Assembly (NCBI GenBank): GCA_905250115.1
Contig: CAJNOI010000313.1
Span: forward strand, 1 to 64,000
DNA length: 64,000 bases
Reading direction: 5' to 3'
Source of the DNA: Adineta steineri
Lineage: Eukaryota; Rotifera; Eurotatoria; Adinetida; Adinetidae
The position numbers and the translations under genes are program-made. Shown here piece after piece: positions 50,804 to 62,800 of this stretch (its first letter is position 1; each line of letters starts with the position of its first letter). The notes below the pieces were generated by a model. That model did no database searches. It worked only from the letters and a program-made list of their open reading frames with translations, and was not told the DNA's origin.

Positions 50804-52471
50804 ATGGATCAAGCAAATCGAAAATTTCAAAGTATTTTGACACAATTAAAAGCCAATACTGACAATGCCAATATCTTTAAGCAACGAGACGAATGTATTG
50901 ACTTTCTTACAGATGCTGAAGAAAATATCAAGTTTTTTCTCGTTCTTGAGAACACTATGGCTCAACATATAGTCCCTCTCATCAACGATATTCCTCAGGT
51001 GGATGGTGTTTATATCTTCAGTAACTTGAAATCCCAACATGAAGAATGGACAACAAAATGGCAAAAAATCAAGAGAGTTCATACTAATATTGATGACTTA
51101 TGCCAAGCATTAAAATTCGATATCAGGCAGTTCAACCAAGATACGATTGCCATGAGTTTTCTCACGATAGATGAAATGGCTTGGACGAATGATTTAAATC
51201 AATTGGAGCCAACTTTTATGTATACCCAGCTATTCAAGGAAACTCTTCTTGATATGAAACACGATGAACAGGCGATTAAACAGTTTACAATTTATTGTCG
51301 ACATCATAACTGCGGATCGACAGATAATATTGATGAATTTGAAAAAAAATACCAACCTCAATCAGCTATTTGGTGGTATACTTGCCCATCATTTATCTAT
51401 TCTATGCTGAATTATGCTCTACGTTCGATGGAAGGTGATACCATTATTAAAATGGGATTTTTCATTCATGATCTTCACCAACAAATCCAACAACTATACC
51501 AACAACAGGTTATTAGCTATGATCGTAAACCATTTCTGGTTTATAGGGGGCAAGGTCTATCCAGAACAAACTTTGAAAAACTCAAAACAACGAAAGCTAC
51601 TTTGATGTCTTTCAACAACTTCTTATCCACTAGTACAGAACAAGACACACTCCTTGGATTTGCTTTAAGTGCATTGGAAAATACTGACATGGTGGGCATT
51701 CTATTTATAATGTCTATTGATCCCAATATAGAAACAGCGTCATTCGCCTCTATCAAGGAAGTAAGCTATTTTAGAGAAGAAGATGAAATTCTCTTTTCAA
51801 TGCACACCGTCTTTCGAGTCGGTGCAATTAAACAAATGGACACTGAGCATCAACTTTATCAAGTCGAGCTAGAATTAACGTCGGATGATGATCAACAGTT
51901 ACGATTACTTACTAATTGGATACGAGAAGAAGCTGGTGGTACTGGATGGGAAAGCTTGGGTGACTTATTGCTTGAAATTGGTCAGTTTAATAAAGCTGAA
52001 GAACTTTATAATGTATTACTCGAACAGACATCTGATGAGGGTGGAAAGCAGTATTATTACAATCAGTTAGGATCTGTCAAATTTCGCCAGGGTGATTATG
52101 AAAAGGCTATTTGGTATTACGAACAAAGGCCTGAAATCTGCCAAAAACCTCTTCCAGCAAATCATCCTGATTTCGCTACTTCATACAACAACGTCGGTTT
52201 GGTGTATGACAGCATGGGAGAGTACTCGAAAGCACTTTCATATTACGAGAAATCACTTGAAATTCGACAAAAAACTCTTCCTTCAAATCATCCTGATTTA
52301 GCTACTTTATACAACAATATCGGTATTATGTATTACAATGTGAAAGACTATTCAAAAGCAGTGTCATATTATGAACGTGCTCTGGACATATTGCAACGTG
52401 CATTGCCTCCAACTCATCCTAATATAAAAAGTGTGAAGGAGAATATTGAAATTGTAAAAAAGAAATCATAA
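50804..52471 (+). CDS. ADP-ribosyltransferase (R-S-E type) with C-terminal tetratricopeptide repeats
   Basis: An intronless frame of 555 aa. The N-terminal about 130 residues resemble the receiver-like domain that precedes ART domains in bdelloid proteins. The ART domain (about 195-365) shows the R motif in FLVYRGQGLS, the STS motif in NNFLSTSTEQ, and an acidic EEDEILF block supplying the catalytic Glu, the pattern of NAD-arginine mono-ADP-ribosyltransferases. From about residue 385 TPR units follow; two adjacent ones with HPD(F/L)AT-YNN-G spacing are kinesin-light-chain-like and nearly duplicate each other. Expected reaction: transfer of ADP-ribose from NAD+ to a protein side chain, the target being chosen by the TPRs. 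It has no signal peptide, so the protein is likely intracellular. The start is uncertain: conserved family sequence seems to begin slightly upstream of this ATG. Confidence 0.85.
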   Translation: MDQANRKFQSILTQLKANTDNANIFKQRDECIDFLTDAEENIKFFLVLENTMAQHIVPLINDIPQVDGVYIFSNLKSQHEEWTTKWQKIKRVHTNIDDLCQALKFDIRQFNQDTIAMSFLTIDEMAWTNDLNQLEPTFMYTQLFKETLLDMKHDEQAIKQFTIYCRHHNCGSTDNIDEFEKKYQPQSAIWWYTCPSFIYSMLNYALRSMEGDTIIKMGFFIHDLHQQIQQLYQQQVISYDRKPFLVYRGQGLSRTNFEKLKTTKATLMSFNNFLSTSTEQDTLLGFALSALENTDMVGILFIMSIDPNIETASFASIKEVSYFREEDEILFSMHTVFRVGAIKQMDTEHQLYQVELELTSDDDQQLRLLTNWIREEAGGTGWESLGDLLLEIGQFNKAEELYNVLLEQTSDEGGKQYYYNQLGSVKFRQGDYEKAIWYYEQRPEICQKPLPANHPDFATSYNNVGLVYDSMGEYSKALSYYEKSLEIRQKTLPSNHPDLATLYNNIGIMYYNVKDYSKAVSYYERALDILQRALPPTHPNIKSVKENIEIVKKKS

Positions 52472-53984
52472 AGAATATTTGATAAGTAAAAGAGTGTTTT
52501 GTTCACTTGTTTCTGAATTCTATTTTTTAGTAACTAGCGAGCGCGTACGAAGAACAATTCTGTAAATGCTAAAGACGTCATGGACAAAGCCCACTGATAC
52601 GGTAATACACATTTATACGTATGTGTATAAATGATCTTCTCAGACATATTGACATCTCTAATTATTTACGAGTGTTCCCCGTAATAATAAGAAGAGTAAC
52701 TTATATGAAATTGCATTGTAATATTGATGAACGAGGCCTCATATGATGAAGAAGAAGTGAAAAAACTGCGATATATATATGGATATGCCGCCAACGCATG
52801 ATCTGATCGCATCAGTTAATTAGTATTCATTATTAATTAGAATTAAATAAAAGGAACAATCACGTATTTATGATGTATTGAGAAATTTAGCCGTATTAAA
52901 GATATGATGAATTATAGTTTATTTCATAATTTAGAAAAGTCAGTTATAGTCCTCTCACTTAGGTGTTTCACACAGGACACTAAGTTATAGAAATAGATCA
53001 GCTAAATTAAATGTATGAGAAAAAACAACTGATCTTTATAACAAAGTAGCATTCCAGACATTAATTAAGCTTTCGAAACACCAAGTTAATAGTTCTACTG
53101 ACGATATATGTATATTTTATGGAAATGATTGAATGTTATTCTCTACTTCAACATTCCAAGATCGAATATGAACAATAATCAGCAGTCGTTAATGAAAAAA
53201 AAGGAAATATACTAGTATACGGTAATGAATAACTTAATAAATAACATTCTAGCTTTATATATTTTGCATTATTGTACTTTTGTTCAGGTTGCCATCGTAT
53301 ATCATAAAGGCTACTAGGTATTTTTATTTATTATGACTTTTAATTAAATGAAGAATAATCAATTTTAGCAATAATAACATCGACTGAGTAATAATTTTAC
53401 TGATTCAGCGATAAATGTAGTGACGAAACAATTGTTTCACTAAATGAGCAATATTCTCTTTCTAGTATAGAACAATCCAGTAAACATAAATTGACTGATT
53501 GAGTTGACCGAAGGCTAATGGAGGTCGAGGAACACGAATCTCGTGTTAGTCTTTGAAATTGTTTGAATAAATATTTTACTCATAATTAAGACATCGGCTT
53601 GTCCACGTAAAATCGTACCCCTATGGGCAAATTTTCTATAAAACAATTTATTTATCTTTTGAAGCTGATGAAATATATAACCTGAATTTTCAGCACAAGT
53701 TTGCCAGTGATATGGTGAATACATATGTACGAAATTGGCCTGGAGTGATTGTTTTAAGTAGAGAAACAGACATGCGAAAATGTAATTCCATAACGACACA
53801 TATTTCAGCAGCGCAAAGGTAGCTTTGAATATTTTTTCAAGTTTTCTTTTTCTTTAGATATTATATTATCTAGCCTATCAATCTGCTTCAAATCGTGTTT
53901 TTCTATTCCTGTTGTTAAATTGAATTTTGCACTTTTGAGCAATCGATTAAACATGACGTTCCGTTTTGTGTGATTCCTCAACAG
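52472..53984. other. Gene-free AT-rich stretch
   Basis: No gene is supported with confidence. A minus-strand frame at 53515-53799 begins like a signal peptide (MSLWNYIFACLFLYLKQSL) and continues PYHWQTCAENSGY, but no following exon was found; it may be a remnant. Confidence 0.45.
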
Positions 53985-54346
53985 GGTATATTTTTGATCG
54001 TAAAACACAAACAGATTTGGTAAACTTAAGAAAAACTCCCATACTTTTGAAGAGGAATCAGGCTCATGTAGACTATATAAAACCTCAGACTTATTGGTTT
54101 CTGTATAACCGAGTTATAGAACTGACATAAGGAAAAAACGTGATTCCGTCAGCTTGGACACGCCGTAATGTAAGAATGTTGAATTACATGTCCTCTTTTC
54201 TTATTGAATATAAATATCTTAATTTTTAGATTGAACAAGGAAAATATGTTATGGCTGAACGTATTGTAATCTTTTCTCAAGGAAATAATTTCGATGTACA
54301 TGTTGTTGATAATATAACATGCAAAAGAATTACTTTAACGTTTTAA
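53985..54346 (+). pseudogene. Remnant of an unidentified gene
   Basis: Two coding-like segments are separated by an ordinary-looking intron (about 54169-54229). The second reads IEQGKYVMAERIVIFSQGNN and ends at a stop at 54346; the first contains YIKPQTYWFLYNRVIEL. The composition and splice signals are gene-like, but the piece has no start and looks broken. The family is not recognised. Confidence 0.35.
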
Positions 54347-56068
54347 AATTAATAAACTGAATGAATAACTTGAATAATAAAAATAAATGAGTGAAAATAA
54401 TGTTTTGTTCTTTTCATTGTGTATTTTTTATAATCTATTTGTACTCATGTTATTCAAAAGAATTTTTTTCACATTTTATAACCGCAGAAATATTAGATAA
54501 TTTTAGATTGACAGTTAGTTTAGAAACATTTTTTGAAATTAATACTGATATATGTTCATTCTTGTACTTTGAAATGTAAATATAATCTTTATATAGATAA
54601 TTCACTGATAGAGTTCTTTCAATTATCAAAAATCGGTTCGATCTGTATAAAATTCAACTGGTTGAAAATACTGTTTTGTTTTGCTGTCCGCGATTGTTTG
54701 ATGCTTTTGTTTAATAGAAGAAATTATAGCAATGCTTCTTCATACAGTTTGTAATCATTTGGTGGTAAATAATTGGATTAGAAACTATTTAAATTGTATT
54801 TGGGATATTTCATATCAAGTACATTTGGCCTTAGTATTCTTTATTTATTCATTATTATTCACAAATAATCGATTGGAATTTCTAAGAATGATATAATCAA
54901 TACTAATATTTTGTAATAGCTTGTTGTCACTATAACTCAGTACAATGACTTATATGGTTCTTTTCTGACATATCGAGTAAATATCGTTGATATTATTTAT
55001 TTAAAACATATGTAACAATCAGAAAGATAGATATAAATAAATGCTTGCTATTTCAAATCAATCTAAAAAACAGTGAAGAAGATACTCATTTGCATAGTTT
55101 TGACAATTTGTACATAGTGTAAATACATTTATTTTAAAACACAAATACTGTCAACTATCATACTGAAAATTGTCAGAAACACTGCTAAAAATAACTTTCG
55201 CAGTAAATGTATATTCTGATCTTATTGATTTTGAAGAAAATATACGTTCGAAGATATGTCTTTTGTGAATTAATGTACTGAAGATGACATCAATCAATCG
55301 TCACATATATATTAGTAATCATTGAAACAGCTCTTGTTGTTGAATAGACTTTAATTACTATATTATCATTGTTGCACTAAAAATTTGTATTAACTGTCAT
55401 TAATAGTGTCGTACATAAACTTGCCGAGAGAACAAAAGATTCTCATAGATTTCATCGCATCATAAATAAATACATAAATAATATTCTACCAGAGCATTAT
55501 TAATTCATCATCAAAACTACCAATGCTTGCAGTTTTTCGTTTTTTCCAGTGGATAAACATAACTCAGTTTTTCCGAATCTTATATCAAATATATCATGAA
55601 CCAGATACTTTCTGGATCAGTTTTCAAAAGACACTTTAAACAAGTTACTTAGTTTCCGCATAGTTCTCTGATTTTTTCAAAAATACTATGCCGTTCAAAA
55701 TCAGATGAAACCAGCATCAGCTGAGCAATTAACATAACATGTACTAACCACCATTCTCTTGATCATATACTAACAATCATCTTTTCTGTTAGTTCGTTTC
55801 GTTTGATTAATACGCAATAGCTGGTAACTATGTTCTATCGATGTGAGCTCGACCCATGACAAAAACATACATGACAGAATCACAAATAACACTTTGAAAT
55901 TATACTATCACATCTCCTTCAGTTCAGAGCACAGCTTAAACAAGAATCAATATATTATGATCATTTTATTGTAAAAAGAAGTAGAACAAGATCGACAATT
56001 CATAAACACGGTTTCAATGATAAACATATTGTTCTAGTTCAACACGATAGTATTTTCATCACTAACAT
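54347..56068. other. Gene-free AT-rich stretch
   Basis: No supported gene, hairpin or RNA in 1.7 kb; simple AT-rich sequence with scattered short frames. Confidence 0.5.
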
Positions 56069-56361
56069 TTACGATTTTGCCAATCGTTCACTCGTGTGTA
56101 GAAGTTCATTTACACGATCTAGAACTTTCGTCTCGATTCGATTATTGTGGATCATAAGTGTGGTGAGTGTCTGCGTGAAAGAATGCAAATGTATGTATGA
56201 AATAGTTGAAGAAAACATTAGATTTACTGTATTGTTTTTTAATAAATCAGCAAGTTGTTGTGCTCCGTTATCTCCGATTTCATTTTCGCTGAGATCCAGT
56301 GTGGAGAGTGTCTTTGTGAAAAACGTAAATGATTGTGTGAGATAGTTGAAGAAAAAATGAG
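56069..56361 (-). CDS. Leucine-rich repeat (NLRC3/RNI-like) protein, 3' exons only, cut by assembly gap
   Basis: Two exons are visible on the minus strand. Exon 56311-56228 encodes one 28-residue repeat (TLSTLDLSENEIGDNGAQQL, then ADLLKNNT). After a 57 nt intron, exon 56170-56069 encodes TLTTLMIHNNRIETKVLDRV and the end of the protein. One repeat per exon with identical phase (0) is the usual architecture of ribonuclease-inhibitor-like LRR genes in bdelloids. The 5' part runs into a 100 N gap; the intron next to the gap resembles the intron between the two exons, so further tandem repeat exons were probably lost or collapsed in assembly. The function of the full protein (binding scaffold or NLR-like) cannot be judged from the tail. 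Confidence 0.7.
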
Positions 56362-56461
56362 NNNNNNNNNNNNNNNNNNNNNNNNNNNNNNNNNNNNNNN
56401 NNNNNNNNNNNNNNNNNNNNNNNNNNNNNNNNNNNNNNNNNNNNNNNNNNNNNNNNNNNNN
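56362..56461. other. Assembly gap of 100 N
   Basis: A run of exactly 100 N, the conventional size for a gap of unknown length. It interrupts the LRR gene and may also hide the 5' end of the modular membrane protein gene to the right. Confidence 0.98.
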
Positions 56462-56509
56462 TGTTAGCGTCTGAGTGATTCACTCGACGCTAATCTAGAG
56501 ATTAAGTTG

Positions 56510-56583
56510 GTCCTTCTAGTCTAACTGGCTTAGGATAACTGCCCGGATAGCAGGAGGTGTGGGTTCGAATCCCACGAAGGTCA
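56510..56583 (+). tRNA. tRNA-like gene, possibly a pseudogene or SINE head
   Basis: A cloverleaf can be drawn: acceptor GTCCTTC with GAAGGTC (one T:T mismatch), D stem GTCT/GGAT, anticodon stem ACTGC/GCAGG, T arm GTGGG-TTCGAAT-CCCAC. Box A (TAGTCTAACTGG) and a perfect box B (GGTTCGAATCC) are present and a TTTTT Pol III stop follows at once. The anticodon loop reads CCGGATA, placing GGA at 34-36 with C instead of T at position 33. GGA would be serine, but the long variable arm of tRNA-Ser is absent. The loop therefore looks altered, perhaps from a tRNA-Asp-like ancestor. Confidence 0.55.
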
Positions 56584-56697
56584 CTTTTTCTCCATTTTCT
56601 CTTTCTTTCATTTTCTTTCGCTGATGTCCCTTACATGGCTCTAATATGAGACCTAACACTACACATGTTTTAGACAGTATATAGTGTCAAATACGAA

Positions 56698-56799
56698 ATT
56701 TGAATTCAAATATTCAAATAATCTAGAATGTGAGTGTGGGTTCTGTATCCATCACACATCCACACCCACCCTTTAGAGTATCTGAATATTTGAATTCAA
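56698..56799. repeat. Telomere-like inverted repeat, copy 9, with extended outer arms
   Basis: The core GTGAGTGTGGG (56730-56740) and CATCCACACCCACCC (56757-56771) is nested in outer arms: ATTTGAATTCAAATATTC on the left is mirrored by GAATATTTGAATTCAA on the right. This gives an imperfect palindrome of about 100 bp, the widest symmetry in the family here. Confidence 0.8.
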
Positions 56800-56898
56800 C
56801 TTTCGAGTATTACATTTACGATAAGATAATGATATCCACTTAATCTATTACAAATAATATGTCCACAGTTGATTACTTTGATTGATTTTCTTTTTCAG

Positions 56899-59800
56899 TT
56901 CGAACTGCTGGCCAAATTTTGTTTACTCTCTGGAAAAATAGTTCAGCAAAATCGTATTGATATTGACAAGAATGAATTTGTTACTATTAATCTTCTTTCT
57001 GAAGAACAAGTTCATATACAAGTCAATACTACCGTTGAATCTTTAAAGAATAGTGCATCTCTTCGAATTATTTCGTTCTTGAACTATTTTAGAACGAATA
57101 CTCAAGCAGATTACCATATTTCAGCTCTCAATACAAACTTATTAATCACAACTGTGCCCATCTTGGATACTCCCGATCCACAACTGTTGCGCAACCCAAT
57201 AACAGAGTGAGTGGCAGATTCGAATATTTCATGTTAATGTATATTGGAGAAACTGTACTTGACTCAAGCTTCAGTTCTGTATCTAATGGTGATATTAACG
57301 AGATGAGAGAGAAAGGCATTTTCAACAGAATAGTGAAGAGAACAGGGATTAGGGTGAATACGTTGGACCTTTTTTTAAGGGTATGGGTGTGGGTGTGTTA
57401 ACATTTCTTATCTTCATAGTCAGATTCACACTCACCCTATTCTTAGCTTAATAGTAAATAAGATTAGAGAGCAACTATCTCCGATACACTATACGTCTTG
57501 CTTCTTTAGTATAGGATATTTTTATTGAGATAATATTTGCTTTCTTCTTCGTCATTCACATTTCATATAATATATGTTACACTCTGCGGGCCGATAATTT
57601 TCTTCATTATTTCGGATACATCCAAGTTCACATTATTGTCTATCAACAAATTGGAAAGGTAAACTAGAATGAATCTCCCTATTTAAGTGTTTTGATTACA
57701 CAGAAACTACTGAAAATTCTTAGATTTTTCATTTTTAAGACTTCAATGTTTGAGAGAAGAATCAAAAATCATTGGAAACAAGTGATTTATGGTGAATAAT
57801 TGCATAGGATGTAATGAAGAATTTTGTGAGGTGATTTACAATTTGATTTAAATATCAATCATAACTATATAATGAAATCATTTAAAAATCTCATCTTTGA
57901 GAAAAATCAACGAAAAAAATAATGTTACAGTTTTACATAAAACATCAACAAAGAATATTCAAATCATTTGTTAACTTTATCTATGTATATAATATATTAT
58001 TTAAATATCTTTAGTGGCGTTGAGGGACCTTTGGCCAAGACTTGTGAAAAAGATAATCTAACTGTTATAACTACTTTCTCTTTATATCCAAGCGAATCAT
58101 ACGCTATTAGTCAGAGAAAAAAGCTTATACAATGGATCGGTCCTCCATATACTGAAGGATTTTTTGCTGGATGTACTCCTCTTGAAGGTCTTCTTGAGAG
58201 CACTCTCGACTGTTTATATGATACTGAATGCGTTCGGTTATTGATTGTTTATTTTCCAACTCTTAATCAAGTATGTATAATGTTATTTTATTTCAACTAC
58301 ATATTATACTTTTGCTTAGCTGAATATATCCTTGGCGGATTCTATTCTCCTTCCACCAAAACAAAATAAATCTGTGTATGATCATTTACTTACTCTTTTC
58401 ATTGATGAATGGTCAATAAATATAAATTATTCGAAATACTACAGTGAATGTGCTCCTACGTCTTGCACATATAGCATAATTGATCAAACTAATTTTTCTT
58501 ATGCATTCACTCTTCTTATCAGTATCTATGGTGGTCTCATTATTATACTTCGTTTAATTACACCATTCTTAGTCAATATGTCAATGAAACTCAATCGTTG
58601 TTTAAGAACTAGAGGTGTTCATTTGTGTATGTTTTCAATAGAATTAAAATAATCCTATCTATAATGTAATTTTTATTTATCGTTTGTAGTGTCTTACAAG
58701 ATATCTTTAAAACGATTAGGTCGATCAGCGAAACGGTTAAACTTGTTTAAGACGGCTGATGATCGAACAGAAAACACCATTAAACAACAGAAGATTACCA
58801 CATATGTTTATCTGGTTTTATTAACAGGTACAGTTATTTTCATTCTTCATATATTTACCATTGTATAAAATAAAAATAAGTTTATTCGTTAAAAATATCT
58901 AGTTACTATATTATCGAATGATGAATATAATATTCTCATTCACATTCATCTTTATCTTATTTGAAATATATATTTATTGAATTATGAATTCTTTCACTAT
59001 GTTCATATAACTTCCAATTTCATAAAACTGAATTTATTTTCACTGGCCTAAGTTTAGTCAGTCTTAGATAAAATCGTACTATTAAAAGTATATTTGTATG
59101 AAAACATCATATTCTTATTTTTATTTCAATAGGCTCACTTCTGATTCTTATTATCTTTACATCTCTAAGTACTCAAACAGTTACAATAACTGAATCAAAC
59201 CCATCTTTAATGACTTATGATAAATTACAAGCTATGTATTCGAGTACACTCAAATGTCCTTGTTCTAATACAGTAATAAGTTATGATACGTTTATGTCAT
59301 TGTCTCCAACTTTACATCAAGTATGTTCAAGTGATTTTGTCCATGACGATTTTCTTTCAGTATTGAACGGCAAAGGATCTTCGGACAGTAGGAATGATTG
59401 GACAAATCGAGCATTCTCACACTTTGACTTGTTGATGGACCTTTGCCGACTAGCTAATGAGACTATCAAGGCCGCCGTTGATCGTTTTATTATGCGGTCC
59501 ATCGTTATTTTAAACGTACTTAATGAAAACGATTTTAATACACAAATAAACGTCACTCTCGATCAATTTTATCGATCGACAATTGTCGATTTTCGTTTTG
59601 CAGTTAACATACAACGTCTTTTTGTGCAAATTGATCAACCTTATACAGGAAAATCACCAACAATGACCGACAACCATGCTACAAATCTAATCATAAAAAG
59701 AAATATGACATATTTAGTAAACAATCAACAACCATCACAGGTTATATTATTTTTTCAACCAATAAAACGTCTCGTTTACATTCTACTAGCAATACTATAT

Positions 59801-62800
59801 TATATAAGTGAATAAATGAGAAATTAAAAAATATATAATTGTGAGAGTTTCTTTGCTAGTCATAGAATAAGTTAGTGTGCAAATAATGTTACAATGTTTT
59901 ATGAACACTAATGATTTGAAGTAAATGAAAACAAGAAAATACTGAATTAAACGAGGATCAGCATATTTGCTAAAATTTTTAGTAACTTTTGTAGATGATA
60001 GAATAGGTTGGAATAAATTTTCAAAGTATTCACGGCTACACTCCAACTTTTTATCTCGTAGAAAAAATTTGAGAAGCTTTTGCTTGTTATGATTCTTTAT
60101 AACAGTGTATAAATGTATAAATCAATTTCGATGAAGTTCATTCATTTTCGAAAGTCGATTTCATGAACCTCAAAACTCATATCTATTTTATTTAAGAAAA
60201 ACTAACAAATACATATCTGTACTAGCGATAGTCAGATCAATATACTTAAGACAAGGCTTCTTTGTAATGAGAAAGACGCATGATAGCATGTGGGCGTGGG
60301 TGTGGGTGTGAGTGTAGACATTACATTAACCTTACTCTGACACCCACACCCTCAATTATTATGACACTTTTTATAAACTTTTGTTTTTGATAGAAAAAGA
60401 TCTTCGGACAGTTGTTTTCTTTTGGAAAGGTTTTCGACTGTGAAAAATGAAATATAAGTTTTCATATTTGACTAATAAGAAAATAATTCTTTCTTTCGTT
60501 TCTAGGTATCATTTCTTTTCACTGAAATTAACAATATAAATTTGACATTGATCAATTGTGTTTGTGCTACTAATGTTCATTGTCAAAGTTCTGCTTTTAT
60601 TTACCATAATAAACGGTTTGCTGACTATGACGTTTTTATAATACCAGGCATAGTTGAAGGTTGTTTTGTTATTAATTCACTTCTTTACTCCACGCTTCAA
60701 TGTTTATATTCGGACTCAGATTGTTTTCCAATTCTATTCGGTTTTCTACTTCGTAGGGAACCTGGTGATAGGTTTGTCGAACGCGTGTTTGATATTCATC
60801 CTTTGGTTTATAATCCAACATTGAGCAAATATCCTCCAAATACTTTAGTTTTAGAAATAATTGAGGAATTAATGATAGAACAGTGGAATCCGTCATATAC
60901 ATATGTACAATTTTATAATTCATGTGCACCAAGTTATTGCAGTTATTCAAAGAACATTCGCACAAAAAACACTGTTGAGTTGATAATAACACTGGTATCT
61001 ACGATTAGTGGCCTTACAGTCTTATTACGTCTAATTACACCTCAATTGATCAAATTTATCTATTGGCTATTGACAGTAACAAAGAAAAAAAAAGAAAAAC
61101 AACGTCAACAAGGTAATGATTATAGATCAAATATATTTAAAAAACAATTCATTCATCATAAAATTATTTTGAATGCAGTTTATATAAGAGAACAAGAATA
61201 AAAATGACTTCTTTACAATCTTAAATAACATCTACAATTGATTATCAGATATACTGGTAAAAATGTATGAAAATGAGTTTGTCTATTCTTGACACCATTG
61301 CATCCACATCTGCACCCTTAGATGAATTAGACAATCTCATATTGATACTGTCATTTTCTAATTTAAGTGTTACTAAAATTTCATTTACCTAATGGCAATC
61401 GAGAATATGAAAAATATTTGTTTTCTTCTTCATAGTTCGTCCAAAATTGTTGGGCAGATTGAAGATGAATCGACGAAATACGATTATGTTTTTGTACACA
61501 ACTTTAACGAATTTAAATCTATTTACTGTGCGAGATTTTAGCAGTAGTATTGATCGAATGGCAGCTAAGCGTCTTGGTCAATGGACCTCTCGTCTTTATA
61601 TTATTTTGCTCATTATTGGTCTTAGTATTCCTGGTTTATATGCTATTATTCAATCTCAAACTTTGACAAAAACATATGTAGCACCATCTTTTAAATTATA
61701 CGAGAAGCTCCAGCGTGATCATGAAAATGCACTAGAATGTCCATGTTCATCTATTGCAACAACATACAATGAATTTGTTAAAATTGATGCACGATTTCAT
61801 CACGTAAGTAAAAATAGATCCTATCTAATGAGGAAATCAAAATGGCACAATAGTTTTGTAGTAATTGTAATATTGTTTTATTAATATCTAAAAATCGAGT
61901 CTTTTCTTTTTCATCAATTTTAGATATGCTCTAGTCCATTCGCCTCAAATCAATGGTACATTAATCTCACAGCTGGTCTTGTTTCTAATCTCTCTATCTA
62001 TGATGAAAGAGACTATCGTCGATTTTTTTCTGCTCATTTACAATTTCTTCAAGGATTATGTAATATTTCAATTGAGTCAGTATCTAATACAATCGATCAA
62101 TTTGTTTCTTCATTATTAATTACTACTCACCTTCTATCAAAGAAGGATTTTAATGCACGTGTCAACTCGCAGATGAACCTCAGTCAGTCGAATGCTCCTA
62201 CAACGCTCGGCCATTTTCTGTTCTTAGTTCGAAATATAAATCATGGAAATGCCATTATATCAAAGTATGGAACAAATTTCCAGTATATTCTTGATTGTGA
62301 AAACCCTTGTTGGACTTATTTATTTACTAAAGCTATATTCTATGATGATGAATGTTCTTGTGGATTGTCTCCATTGTGTACTACTCAAGCAAGTTTTTTT
62401 AAAAGTAATTCGTCTGAAAAAATTCCGATTCAAGGTTTAAAAATGGGTTGTACACCAAGTGAATCATTTCGTGCTTCAACACTCGAATGTTTTTATAATC
62501 AATCATGTCTTGATCTCATTCAAAAATATACAAATTACAAATCCCGTATCGATCCTATTTCATCTAACAAGAGTCAATTTTCTATTAATACTACGATTGC
62601 TGAACTTATTGATCATCTATTTATCGAAGAATGGAACACAACTATAAATTATACAACTTATTTTGAAAAATGTTCACCCCTATCTTGTTCTTATACTTAT
62701 ATTCAACGATTCAATTTATTCTATATAATCACTCTTCTCCTTGGTTTTCAAGGTGGTCTGACCATTGTTCTTAAATGGACATGTCCTAAACTAGTTTATG

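Noticed and set aside
59317-61000. Minus-strand frames opposite the modular membrane protein exons
   Set aside because: They are antisense shadows of long conserved exons; the plus strand shows repeated unit motifs and matching splice phases.
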